A DNA stretch of 64,000 nt, taken from positions 9,026-73,025 of the forward strand of contig LSRX01000715.1 of the NCBI GenBank assembly GCA_001939145.1, read 5' to 3'. This DNA comes from Symbiodinium microadriaticum. Its lineage: Eukaryota > Sar > Dinophyceae > Suessiales > Symbiodiniaceae. The position numbers and the translations under genes were made by a program. This document shows positions 47,827 to 56,850 of the stretch, piece by piece (the first letter of the stretch is position 1; every line of letters begins with the position of its first letter). The notes under the pieces are model-generated. The model ran no database searches. It was not told the DNA's origin and was given only the letters and a program-made list of their open reading frames with translations.

Positions 47827-50800
47827 ATGACGTTCCATGTGCGATGCGGGATGAGGTCCTTCGTGATGAAGGTCCTCCTCTTGCTCTTTCATTTTCATGT
47901 TCGAGCACAGATGCCTAAGGCAATGGTGCAGGAGATGGTCGAGGAAGACTGCATTCCCGAGCCACTCAGTGGCACGGATGGTGTACAGACGCTGACCTCG
48001 ACGGCCTCCACATCTTCAAATTCGATTACCAGACCTGTGGGACATGATAGTCCAGAAACGGAAGGTGAAGAACAGCAAAACGCTCAGCGCAGCCAGGACA
48101 GCAACAACGAAATCACGGGACCGTATGAGAACTGGATCCTGATGAAGGATCACGCTGTTGCAGAGATCGAGATGACCCTGAGACAGCTGGTTCAAGTGGA
48201 GGAAACCGAGACGGCAGGTGAAATAGCCTGGAGGCTTCACGAGATGCTCCAGGCAGACCGAGGCACTGAACTCGTGGATAGGTGCTACGTCGGGGCGGCC
48301 TACCAGGCAATCGATGTGTGTGTTCGCTACAGCTTGCGTCACCGACCCAGGGGTGGAGCCCAGATCGATGAGGGATGGATGGACACAGTACGCAACTTGG
48401 AGATGGGCATCTACCAGGCGGCCTTGGCAAGAGTGAGAAACTACCATCGAGCTTGGGAAGCTGAAAGACAGAGACACGAGAGATTGATGCGAGCCCAGCC
48501 CGACCCTGAAGCACGCCGAGAACACTACGACAGGGGGCAGAGTCGGACACCCAGAAGGAGTACGACTGACAGAGGGGCTATCAACGGAGAGGAGGTAGAG
48601 GACTTCACATCCCTGGTGACCACATCAGGGGATACGTCGCGAACACCTAGGAGAGATGGGAGACCAAGATACCGGCCGAGGGTGACGGAAAGCACAGTGT
48701 GGCTTACACCTCAAGGTGCAATGCACGAGGCTCCCCAGGCTCCTCCGGAAGCGGAGCCATCATCTGGGCCTAGTGTTCTTCCGGAGCCCAGCAGCACGGA
48801 CGAGGCAGTAGACATCTGGCTTGGCCTCTTGGGGTTCACGGAGGAGCCCACTGACAGCCTTCCCACCATCCTGCCCGACAGCTTGCAGGGGATCATCCAG
48901 GATGCGATTGCCAGTATGTCTCCCCGGGCAGTGGGGCTCATGAGGCGAAGCCTCCCTACATGCTTAAATGCTCTCCAGGATGAAATCATGGAGCTCATGA
49001 GGGCTGCTGCTACAAGAACACGACCAGGGGCTGGAAGTGGCGATGGTGAGTGTGGACCCAGGTCGACAGGTGCCTCCGCATCTGGGGCCCCTTCGACAGC
49101 AGACCGACCTAGCAGAAGGACTGAAGCAGCAGACCGACATAGCAGGAGAGATGAACGGGCGTCGAGATCTCGGCCACCTGCAAGGGAAGCCAGTGCATCC
49201 AGTGATGTTGTTGAAGTCGAGGTTGAGGGTGAGGAAAGCGACAGCTCATTTTGGACGCAGGTGCTGATGAGGGCGGGCCAAGGTAGGCGCGACACAGGGA
49301 ACGGTAGAGTAAGTCCTACGGCTTCCCTTGGAAAGGATCGACAGTCCTCGGCCGAGGGAGAACAGGAAGTGGATCTGGAGGATGCGGCACTGGTGCAAAC
49401 AGGACAAGAAGGGGGATATGGGTCCTCCTCGTCTTCCTCGTCGTCGGGGGGATCCGGCTCCGGCTCTGACAGGGATGCGGCAACGATTAACCCCGATGCG
49501 GATCAGGAAGTGTGGAACCGACACCACGGGCAAGTCGAAGGACCAGCACCAACCATATGTCGCTCTGCCGAGCATGTCCGCAGACAGGAATGGTGGAGGC
49601 GAGCAACCGCCGCGATTCTAGGTGATCAAGGGGACGGCCGGGTCACCGTCGGAGTGTGGTCCCGGGTGGCCCAGACGATCAAGGACCGAGACGATCGCTG
49701 CTATGCCGACTTTGCGGAGGTTCTCATGCGATTCCTGGGGGGGGTCCTGATCCTGGATGATGACTCGGTTGCAGAGCCGGGGGTGCACTTGCACATGGTC
49801 GAGGACATGGAAAAGAACCTCTGGGAGATGTTTCGGAATGGCGACATCGGTGAAGAGGAGGGCCACGAAAGGACCAAGTGGTGGAAAATCAACAACAAAC
49901 CCTCGTGGCAGTTGGCCCACCCCATGGGGCTGATGGCAGCCCAATGGGTCCAAGGGGATAGATATGGATGCCGATGCGTCAAGATGCCAGATGGGACAGT
50001 GGTGGCAGTGCGACCGGAGTCGGAGGCTGTTGTTCGTGCTGATGGTGACGCAGAAGATGCTGACGAAGCAGAAGGCCCTGAGGACAACACACTAATGCAG
50101 ACCAGCCTCACGAAATTGCTTGGACAGCAAGGGCGTACCAGGGTCGTTCTTCAAGGCTTGAACTTCAGACTCAGCAACATGGGGGGCAGCTCTGCATCTA
50201 CGAGGGCACGAGAGCTGCTGCGAAGGTTGGTGGAACACTTCCGGATCCACATGGGGAATCGCGGCTCGCTACCTGAACTTGTCCAGGATGCGGAAGCTAC
50301 CCTGGCAGGGCATGTCGACCAGGACCTGGAGGAGAACCCGGTGGACAACGAGGACAGCGAGTTCATTCGGGGGTGGTGGCATGACTTGTTAAATGCATTG
50401 AACCACGACATCCTGCAGGCACAGGAAGAACCCATGATGTGTATCACGGACACCGAGAAGCAAGAGATCGAGCACGGGCAGGAGGAGGAAGCGGAACAAG
50501 TTCGTGCTGAAGAAGAGTGGCAGGAGTATGAGACAGCCAAGCGACGTGAACAACAGAACGAGCAACAACGGCTCTGCGAGGAAGCAGCGCGGTACCGAGC
50601 CTGGGAGGAATGGGCAGTTTGGGACGCCATGAACCGGCCTCCCACGAGGAAAAGAAGAATGGAGATCCAAGTGCTGCACGGTGGGACCGCAGGGCAAAGT
50701 TCGAGTTCTTGCTCTATGGCGAGGTGCTCACTGGAGGGTTGGGATGGTGTGGGCGAACTGCGTATCAACCTGCGCATTCTGCCCGGAGACACAACACAGG

Positions 50801-51234
50801 CACAACCCGATGGCAGTGAGGATCGAGAACACGAGAGTGAGGCATCGACTGTGCTGGTCAGAGACGAGGGGGGGCACCAAGACGGAGATCGACGTGAAGT
50901 GGCACCCACGGTTGCTGACACAGGGGAGGAAGATGGTCGAAGAGGGAATGGCGGTGGTGGTGCCAACAACGAGGCAAACTCAATGCAGGAAACCAGCACA
51001 GTTCCCGTGGAGTCTGAAGGCAACACCCTGAACGACATGGAACTCGCAGCCATCGACGCCTATGCCGAACAGCTGAAGGTGGAGTATGATGAGCTAGAAC
51101 GACGAGTGCAGCAAGAAGCAGAAGGTCAAGGAGGCCCGGAGGAGATGGAGAAGTTTCTTGCAGAGAAGGCGGGGGGATTACTTGCTGGATATGATCGGGG
51201 GCACCTACCAGGACCAGACGGAGACCGTGATTGA
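47827..51234 (+). CDS. Retrotransposon ORF3, 1135 residues, unknown function
   Basis: ATG 47827 to TGA 51234, 95 nt after ORF2 and in the frame of ORF1 and the first part of ORF2. Residues 10-28 are hydrophobic (FVMKVLLLLFHFHVRA). About 95-215 look helical (EIEMTLRQLVQVEETETAGE onward). There is a Pro/Ser-rich, then Arg/Ser-rich middle, and a Ser/Gly run near 535. A Trp-rich block near 580-720 (RQEWWRRATAAILGDQ, FAEVLMRFLGGVLILDDD, WWKINNKPSWQLAHPMGLMA, YGCRCVKMPDGTVVAV) may be a folded domain. Glu/Gln-rich coiled coils follow near 880-940 and 1080-1110. No known motif is recognised. It lies inside the target-site duplications, so it is part of the element. An intact 3.4-kb frame suggests recent selection. 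Confidence 0.8.
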   Translation: MTFHVRCGMRSFVMKVLLLLFHFHVRAQMPKAMVQEMVEEDCIPEPLSGTDGVQTLTSTASTSSNSITRPVGHDSPETEGEEQQNAQRSQDSNNEITGPYENWILMKDHAVAEIEMTLRQLVQVEETETAGEIAWRLHEMLQADRGTELVDRCYVGAAYQAIDVCVRYSLRHRPRGGAQIDEGWMDTVRNLEMGIYQAALARVRNYHRAWEAERQRHERLMRAQPDPEARREHYDRGQSRTPRRSTTDRGAINGEEVEDFTSLVTTSGDTSRTPRRDGRPRYRPRVTESTVWLTPQGAMHEAPQAPPEAEPSSGPSVLPEPSSTDEAVDIWLGLLGFTEEPTDSLPTILPDSLQGIIQDAIASMSPRAVGLMRRSLPTCLNALQDEIMELMRAAATRTRPGAGSGDGECGPRSTGASASGAPSTADRPSRRTEAADRHSRRDERASRSRPPAREASASSDVVEVEVEGEESDSSFWTQVLMRAGQGRRDTGNGRVSPTASLGKDRQSSAEGEQEVDLEDAALVQTGQEGGYGSSSSSSSSGGSGSGSDRDAATINPDADQEVWNRHHGQVEGPAPTICRSAEHVRRQEWWRRATAAILGDQGDGRVTVGVWSRVAQTIKDRDDRCYADFAEVLMRFLGGVLILDDDSVAEPGVHLHMVEDMEKNLWEMFRNGDIGEEEGHERTKWWKINNKPSWQLAHPMGLMAAQWVQGDRYGCRCVKMPDGTVVAVRPESEAVVRADGDAEDADEAEGPEDNTLMQTSLTKLLGQQGRTRVVLQGLNFRLSNMGGSSASTRARELLRRLVEHFRIHMGNRGSLPELVQDAEATLAGHVDQDLEENPVDNEDSEFIRGWWHDLLNALNHDILQAQEEPMMCITDTEKQEIEHGQEEEAEQVRAEEEWQEYETAKRREQQNEQQRLCEEAARYRAWEEWAVWDAMNRPPTRKRRMEIQVLHGGTAGQSSSSCSMARCSLEGWDGVGELRINLRILPGDTTQAQPDGSEDREHESEASTVLVRDEGGHQDGDRREVAPTVADTGEEDGRRGNGGGGANNEANSMQETSTVPVESEGNTLNDMELAAIDAYAEQLKVEYDELERRVQQEAEGQGGPEEMEKFLAEKAGGLLAGYDRGHLPGPDGDRD

Positions 51235-51388
51235 GAGGAAGGATTGTTCATGTCCGGGGGAAACGAACATGGTGTGAAACGATGCGATGTCCTCATGGCT
51301 GTCAAGAGTGTGAGCGTGTGTCTGCTTTGCAAAGGCATCGACCTAGTCCTTCGTGACATTCCGACAGCAGGCGGAAAAAGGTCCGGTT

Positions 51389-51404
51389 AAAAAAAAAACA
51401 AAAA
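51389..51404 (+). other. A-rich 3' tail of the retroelement
   Basis: TTAAAAAAAAAACAAAA directly before the right target-site copy. Confidence 0.8.
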
Positions 51405-51412
51405 CCCTAAGT
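51402..51412 (+). repeat. Target-site duplication, right copy
   Basis: AAACCCTAAGT, identical to 43712-43722. The adjoining A-run makes the exact left edge ambiguous by one or two bases. Confidence 0.8.
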
Positions 51413-51460
51413 AGTTTCAAGACCCTAAGTACTAACAACCCTATACCCTAAACCTTACCC

Positions 51461-51525
51461 TCTGCTCGTGGGATTCTCGCTGATGGGGCCTTCGGGAGTC
51501 AAGTTCGGCTAGGGTTCAATGTTAA
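51461..51525 (+). CDS. Candidate exon left of a family A element
   Basis: Open frame SARGILADGAFGSQVRLGFN then VN, up to CTACGGTTG. Left flank CCCTAAACC. The acceptor is unclear. Product unknown. Confidence 0.35.
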
Positions 51526-51717
51526 CTACGGTTGATGATATAACTCCTGCATGACCTTACCCATAGGCTGCTAAGTAGTTCCTTTTTTTTGTGGTTTATA
51601 TGTAGAATCCTATAGGCCAATGCCAAAAAGGAACCACTGTAAGGACCCTAAACTATGGGAATTACGGTATAGCCCATATTACTATGGGCAATGCATGGTT
51701 TATATCATCAACCGTAG
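51526..51717. repeat. Family A element, copy 6, carrying a nested family B element
   Basis: Outer ends CTACGGTTGATGATATAACT and TATATCATCAACCGTAG. At 51559-51640 a family B unit (CCATAGGCTGCTAAGTAGTT... GTAGAATCCTATAGGCCAAT...AAAAAGGAACCACT) interrupts the left arm. Confidence 0.9.
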
Positions 51718-52105
51718 CTAGGCCTTTGAGGCATGTTTGTATATTTTCCCTTGTTGGGCTTAAGAGAATCTTATATGCGAAAATGCTTCCGGGGCTTGAG
51801 AGGGCCAGCCTGGTTAAGGGTTGTTAAGGGCTAGGGGATTCTGATGAGGACGGTGGCATTGCAGATGTAAGAACTTGCATCCTAGGCGGGTCTAGTTTCC
51901 GGCTTTGACCGAAAACTACCAAGGTCTTCAAGGAAACCATTGCGATGGCTTCCGTGATGTCGGAAGTATGTCGTTAGTTTCGAATTTCGGGTCTAGGGGC
52001 TTAGTTGAGATGTAGGTCTCGGGCTTAGGGCTTCGTGTGTATACTTTTCTGAACTCGCGTCTATCGAGACTCAGCGTCCAGGTTCTCCCCTGGTTCTCCA
52101 ATCTA
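51718..52105. other. No supported gene
   Basis: Unique DNA with TTAGGG-like words. Short open piece TTCTGAACTCGCGTCTATCG ending CAG|GTTCTC near 52082 might be an exon end. Confidence 0.35.
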
Positions 52106-52108
52106 ATG

Positions 52109-52213
52109 TAGGGGCCTTAATAGTTAGAATAGGGTTTGGGGGGTTCCTTATTATAATTTTGGTATGATGGGCCCCAAAACCCATTCCAATTATTAATTAA
52201 GGCTTCTATATGG
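52109..52213. repeat. Family D element
   Basis: GTAGGGGCCTTAATAGTTAG left, CCATTCCAATTATTAATTAAGG then CTTCTATATGG right; core GGTATGATGGGCCCC. Confidence 0.85.
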
Positions 52214-52852
52214 CTGTAAACCCCAAGCTTTACACCCCAAGCACTGAAGCCTTCAGGCCCAAACCTTGAAAGCCGTAGGCTCTATACCTACCACGCGAAC
52301 CACCAAAGAACCAGATGCATCGGTCCGTAGGTAAAGGGTCAAGGGTTGGGGGTCTCAGGCATTTAGAGTTTAGGTTTAGGATTTGAGGGATTCAAGTTTT
52401 CAGGGTTTCGGGGTTAGGGCTACCCCTGCCCCCTCTGCTGTTTTGTCGACTGTAAACCCTGTACCTGAAACCTCCTGCTGCCCTGTTCCTTAATTCCGGC
52501 ACCCCCCCCCCATTGGCCCAAACTTTCCATCCTAAACCCTAAACGGGCCCCACACGACCAAATCTGTCGACTTGTGATGCTTGGACAATTCTCCATGTTT
52601 ATGATGTCGAAGACTCGCCAGGACCCTCCTGACCTTGGAAGGACAGGCTTCATTCTCTTTGTGGCATTTCAAGAGGTTTAGGGTTTGGGATCACGTAGTT
52701 TTTGGGGCTTAGGATTCTGGGATAGCGCTCAGTTTGCAGGGCAGGAAGGATGCAAGTTGTAGGTTTTGGATTGTGGGGGATAAGGTCTCTATCATCCTGG
52801 GTGCAGTAGAGTCCATAGTCCATGAGTGTTCTAAATCCTAAAAACCTCTAAT

Positions 52853-52975
52853 ATGGGGGCCTCAATAATTAGAATAGGGTTTGGGGTATATTATACTATA
52901 ACTGTAAGAAGGACCCCCCCAAAAAAAACAAAAATCAAGGAAAACAACAACAAACTATTCTAATTATTCAGGCAT
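52853..52975. repeat. Family D element
   Basis: ATGGGGGCCTCAATAATTAG left, CTATTCTAATTATTCAGGC right, with an A-rich interruption. Confidence 0.75.
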
Positions 52976-53285
52976 GACGCACTGAAACTCGGAAGCCCCA
53001 AAAAACTCTGAAATCCTAAGCTGCGAGGACCCCTGCTTCCACACGACAAGATGAGGGAGCAAGGGCTGCTGACACAGTGGCGGGATGGGCACCCTAGACG
53101 CTTGGCTTCGGTTATGAGAGTGTTTTGAAAACATGGTTTTCCTGTTGATGTAAGGGCCCTGGGCCCTGTATAATCAGTGTTTGTATTTCGCCTCTTGGTA
53201 TCTGAAACTCCCATGAGTGGGCCAGATGCCACACGATGTTGTGTTTTGTGTTGGTCGTCTGGTGAAAGCCATGTCCTGTTTGTAG

Positions 53286-53435
53286 GAGGCACGAGTTGGG
53301 ATGGTTTTATGTGCTGATTTATGCAAGACTAGCGTTCGTGCTGCTACCCGTAGTCTCGTTTCGGGCTCTGGAACAGCAAAAGGGTTCCCTTTCAGGAACG
53401 CTGGTTTTACCCGACGAATGTATTGCACCATCTAA
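53286..53435 (+). CDS. Candidate exon, 49 codons
   Basis: Acceptor CCTGTTTGTAG, frame EARVGMVLCADLCKTSVRAA, TRSLVSGSGTAKGFPFRNAG and FTRRMYCTI to TAA. A second plus frame (53296-53496) and a minus frame also stay open here. Product unknown. Confidence 0.45.
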   Translation, partial: EARVGMVLCADLCKTSVRAATRSLVSGSGTAKGFPFRNAGFTRRMYCTI

Positions 53436-53529
53436 AATTTACGTGGGTCATGCGGGGCCAGGATGCGGGGTTTCTATACTATGTTCGCGAGCTTGAATGC
53501 CAAGAGTTTCATCGCCATCATCATTGTAG

Positions 53530-53613
53530 GACGCAGGAGACAACGAACCCCAGTTGCCGGTATTCGGCTGGTATAGGCCCTTCTTCGGGAAGAACGCAGT
53601 TCAGCTCTTGTAA
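53530..53613 (+). CDS. Terminal exon, 27 codons
   Basis: Acceptor ATCATTGTAG, frame DAGDNEPQLPVFGWYRPFFG and KNAVQLL to TAA 53611-53613. Aromatic-rich, protein-like, clean acceptor. Possibly the 3' end of the gene containing 53286. Product unknown. Confidence 0.5.
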   Translation, partial: DAGDNEPQLPVFGWYRPFFGKNAVQLL

Positions 53614-53809
53614 GACCTCCTAGTCGCAGCCGCAGCCCCTTGAACCACGAGCCCTTACGACAGACCTGCAGTCTGCATCATAAACCTGGGTCCCAAAGGC
53701 CTGGCAACACTTCCCACCCCAAGTTATCCACATTAGATGTTAAATCCCATGCACGGTAACCCTGAAACCAGAAACTCCATACCCTGTGCACCCAGAAAAG
53801 AACCTCCAA

Positions 53810-53943
53810 GAAAGCGGTTTTGATCCCTAAACCACACACTAAAGGGTGGTTGTGATCTCTACACCCCAGACCCTAAATCCTATAACCCCCCCTAAACTCT
53901 ATAAACCCTATTGGACCCTTCAGGAAAGGTGGTTTTGATCTCG
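53810..53943 (+). repeat. Partial triplication of an exon start
   Basis: GGTTTTGATCCCTAAACC (53817), GGTTGTGATCTCTACACC (53847) and GGTTTTGATCTCGCACC (53930) are similar in order, with CCCTAAA-like DNA between. Only the last leads into an open exon. Confidence 0.55.
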
Positions 53944-54030
53944 CACCAATGGGCCGGCAGACGACATCCTGATCCCAAGGGCGATCAGATGCGGGTGCTC
54001 CAGGGCGTCCTCAAGGACCCCTTTTCTTGA
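53924..54030 (+). CDS. Exon of an ISHQW-motif dinoflagellate protein
   Basis: Acceptor GGACCCTTCAG, frame KVVLISHQWAGRRHPDPKGD and QMRVLQGVLKDPFS to TGA; the exon probably ends a few codons earlier (a GA donor after CTCAAG is possible). The motif ISHQW-x-G-x-x-HPDP-x-G-x-Q is one I recall from a large family of unnamed Symbiodiniaceae proteins, in which it is followed by a W-x-D-x-x-x-IPQ motif and then a SIPAY motif. Both occur downstream on the same strand (57224 and 59626). The function of the family is not known to me. Confidence 0.6.
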
Positions 54031-54310
54031 AGGCCTACGTTGCTAGATACAGCGATTGCTACAGTATCCTCTAGGACTACAGGGTACTACATATTTGGGT
54101 GGCCAGGGGGATTATAGCGGTTACTATAACCAAGGACTACTGTAGGGATTACCATGCTAGCTCTCTTGGGCTTTTGTCACCTTGGCATTCGGTTCAGGCT
54201 TCCAGGGTGTGGCGGTCTTCAGTTTTTAGTCATTTTAGTCTTTTAGGATTTTTAGGGTAGTTAGTCTTCAGAATGATAAGTCAGTGAAATAGTGTAGAAA
54301 TCGAAAATAT

Positions 54311-54370
54311 ATGCAGTTTGCGCCGGAAGCTTCGGCTCCTCCTCCTGGCGGGATCCGAAGTATCAGCTAG
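54311..54370 (+). CDS. Candidate short exon
   Basis: MQFAPEASAPPPGGIRSIS and TAG after ATATGCAG. Pro-rich. Product unknown. Confidence 0.3.
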   Translation: MQFAPEASAPPPGGIRSIS

Positions 54371-54417
54371 AATGGCACAATTGAGAACCTCCACGCAGGT
54401 CCTCTAGGCTAACTGCA

Positions 54418-54533
54418 AACCCAGAGACCCCATTATCCCTTAATTAAGAAATATACCTTAAATCTTATTAGGGTTCCTACTATAATTTAAGGTATATTCC
54501 TTAATTAAGGGATATTGGAGTCTCTGGGAAAGG
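54418..54533. repeat. Family F element, copy 2
   Basis: ACCCAGAGACCCCATTATCC left and ATATTGGAGTCTCTGGG right, with CCTTAATTAAG arms. Confidence 0.85.
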
Positions 54534-54549
54534 GTCCATACAAAATTGG

Positions 54550-55632
54550 TTGGAGCCCTGGCTGCCTTATATTGTACACTTAAGGTTCGTAGTTAAACAG
54601 GTCAATGTATTCGTGCGATCTGGAGTTTCCTGTTTGCGACAGCGATCATTCATGAATGCTACTCTCGATGCTGTAACTAGCTATGGAGATATGGGCAGTG
54701 TTGCTCCACGTAGGTCCCATGTGTTGCCAGTACTAGTCGCCCTGCTCGTCGACTGCATGCTTGATTTCGGATCATTGTCGGAGCTCATGCAGATCTTGTG
54801 TGGGATCAGTACCGTCACCGCCAAAGTTTTCAGACTTTGCGAAGCCACAGGAACAACGGCAGCTGTCATCAAGCGCCAGAACATTCATTTACTTCCGTCA
54901 ATTGCGATTGCTGCAAGCTTGCACTTGCAACTGTAGACGCTTTTCCAAGCCTCAGCAGTGAGGACAAACAAGCTGGCAAATGCAAAAGCATACAAACATC
55001 CACATGTTTTGGAGTACCGTCTGGTGCCGAGATCTTATTAGTGCTTGTGCACCGAAAGCTCAGCTGATGGAGGACATGGCCGCAGGCAAGCTGCGTGTTG
55101 GGAAGGACACCATCGCGGAGCGCTTTAGATGATTACATAGACCCTTACTTAGGTTCAAGGGTTCCATTGAGGAAGCAAGGTATTCAGCGAAGGAACAGCT
55201 GGAGCGGGTGTGGCCCGATCCAACTCAGTCAACCCTGATGCAGTTCTCCGACAGAGGCAATCAAGCATGCAAGTTTGATCCAATTCCGAATCCATGCGTT
55301 GTAGTGCTTTCTCATACATCAGACTATCTGGTTGGCGCTGCTGAATCAGAATACATATTATCACGGACAACATGTTCGAGAGGAGTTAGTAGAACAAACG
55401 CATCCTATATTCCAAGCTGGGAAGATGACCTTGCGATGCAGATTGAGCTGTCACCGAACTTGTGTTACTGTGCTTCTGCATGCAGGCACGTGTCTATAAA
55501 TGCTCGAAGGTTGAAGCAGTCGCGCGCCTGCGCTCCTATCGCGCCAGAACTCAGGTCTACCGGTACAGATGTCCCGATGCCAAGCGAGGAGGAGCCTGCA
55601 TCATGAACCCAGCATTAATCAGAACATTTTAA
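54550..55632 (+). pseudogene. Decayed or multi-exon coding region, product unknown
   Basis: About 1.1 kb almost free of telomere-like DNA. One frame runs 54550-54936 (LVALLVDCMLDFGSLSELMQ), continues after a stop with NKLANAKAYKHPHVLEYRLV, then shifts by one base to KAQLMEDMAAGKLRVGKDTI. After one in-frame TGA it reads GSIEEARYSAKEQLERVWPD to TAG at 55606. A third frame behind CATGCAG (55485) gives ARVYKCSKVEAVARLRSYRA and RTQVYRYRCPDAKRGGACIM to TAA 55632. It is either several exons with very short introns or a retrocopy with stops. No family recognised. Confidence 0.4.
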
Positions 55633-55639
55633 ATACTTA

Positions 55640-55760
55640 CTACGAGCAATTAATAATATTAGCAATAATATTGCTGATAGTAATAGTGATGATGATGCTG
55701 ATAGTAATAGTATAGTCATGAGTCATAATGATAGTAAGAATGATAATAATCACAATATAT
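55640..55760. repeat. AT-rich degenerate (AATA/GATAGTAAT) repeat
   Basis: GATAGTAATAGT repeated with ATGATAGTAA variants. No gene. Confidence 0.75.
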
Positions 55761-55984
55761 CACTAAACCCCTAAACCCTAAACCCTAAACCCTATCATAA
55801 TATGACAAGTTGGGGGTTGCCCAAAACAGCGGGTTCCCTTTCAGCGCCTGCCTGGTACTCTCGCAGCTTCCTTCACCTTTCCAAGAGCCCCAGAATCCTA
55901 GGTAGTATCAGGGAGGCCCATGAAAGGGTTTAGGGTTTAGGGGTTTGGGGGGGACCCTTCTTGACCCTACTTTTGGCTCTCCTA

Positions 55985-56092
55985 AAAGGGGCCTTAATAA
56001 TTAGAATAGGTTTTGGGGTATATTATACTATAATCAGAATAAGGAGCCCCCCCCAAAACCCTATTCTAATTATAAAGGCCCCTACATGAGGT
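55985..56092. repeat. Family D element nested in another repeat
   Basis: GGGGCCTTAATAATTAGAAT left and CTATTCTAATTATAAAGGCC right. The element is bracketed by GGTAGTATCAGGGAGGCCC (55897 and 56092) and GGGACCCTTCTTGACCCTAC-like copies, so it lies inside a duplicated ~70-bp unit. Confidence 0.8.
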
Positions 56093-56276
56093 AGTATCAG
56101 GGAGGCCCCTTAAAGGGGGCCCTTCTTAACCCTACTTTTGGCTCTCTTAAAAGGGACCTTAATTGAGAGGGTCTTTCTCCCCAAGGGCCCTAACTCCTAC
56201 TAAACCCAAAACTTCCTAAACCCCATGTAACCCCAAACCCTACCCCACGTCAAGAATCCGACCATGTAAGGTTTGT

Positions 56277-56391
56277 ACTATGGTTGATGATAAAAACTCC
56301 GCCATCCATAATAAGGAATATGCCAGAATTCCCATAGTTTACGGTCCTTAAGGTAATGCAGCTAGTAATGCAGGATTTATATCATCAGTAG
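56277..56391 (+). repeat. Family A element, copy 7, in intron position
   Basis: CTATGGTTGATGATAAAAAC left, GATTTATATCATCAGTAG right. A GTAAGG donor lies 11 nt left of it (56266) and its last two bases are the acceptor of the next exon. Confidence 0.85.
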
Positions 56392-56484
56392 GGCTCGTTT
56401 GGGAGAACTGACAACTGCAAGGCCCCGACTGCCAGAACACAAAGGTGTTACGGACTCACAATATGCCAGCAAAGCACATCTCAG
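56392..56484 (+). CDS. Exon, 31 codons
   Basis: Starts at the AG end of a family A element and ends CTCAG|GTAAAATC, a strong donor. Frame ARLGELTTARPRLPEHKGVT and DSQYASKAHL. It may belong to the ISHQW gene (same strand, between its exons), but this is not shown. Product unknown. Confidence 0.55.
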
Positions 56485-56764
56485 GTAAAATCAATATTAG
56501 TATGATGATTTCTGGATTCTCATTAGTCTTGCTATTGTGTTTTCATTTTTCTTGCTAGTAGCAACAATAATGATACTAGTATGCGTCAGCGGCGTGCAAC
56601 CCAGCATTTTGTGTGTCATCATGCCTGTTTCATATCCTGCGGCGATGTTAGTCTCGCGTGCTTGCACATCAGAGAGCCTTAACACAGCAGGACCTAAGAG
56701 CCCCAAAGCAAGATGCGGATTTCTTCGGGCTGACAGTTGTAGATTCCAACATGTAGGCGCTTGC

Positions 56765-56850
56765 AATCCCGAACCCTAAACCCTAAACCCTACACCCTAC
56801 ACCCTAAACCCCAAACCCTACACCCTAAACCCTACACCCTGAACCTGTCA
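56765..56850 (-). repeat. CCCTAAA/CCCTACA array
   Basis: Heptamers alternating CCCTAAA and CCCTACA. Confidence 0.85.

Larger units (their letters stand above)
43722..51401 (+). mobile_element. Non-LTR (LINE-like) retrotransposon with three ORFs
   Basis: About 7.7 kb bounded by an 11-bp target-site duplication. The order is a short 5' leader, ORF1 (coiled coil), ORF2 (endonuclease-reverse transcriptase), a large ORF3, and an A-rich 3' end (51389-51404) with no long terminal repeats. Such elements insert by target-primed reverse transcription, with the endonuclease nicking DNA and the enzyme copying its own RNA. The 5' end is TGGCTCAAG, matching the 3' end of the dinoflagellate spliced leader. 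The copy is close to full length with one frameshift in ORF2, so it looks young but inactive. Most non-LTR elements have one or two ORFs; the third is unusual. Confidence 0.9.

Noticed and set aside
48016-50697. Minus-strand open frames of up to 300 codons opposite ORF3
   Set aside because: Shadows of the plus-strand ORF3 caused by its codon composition; Ser/Arg/Leu-rich, no independent evidence.
55970-55983. Second spliced-leader relic (TTTTGGCTC)
   Set aside because: The match stops before CAAG, and the same word recurs in the duplicated unit at 56140, so it is part of that repeat.
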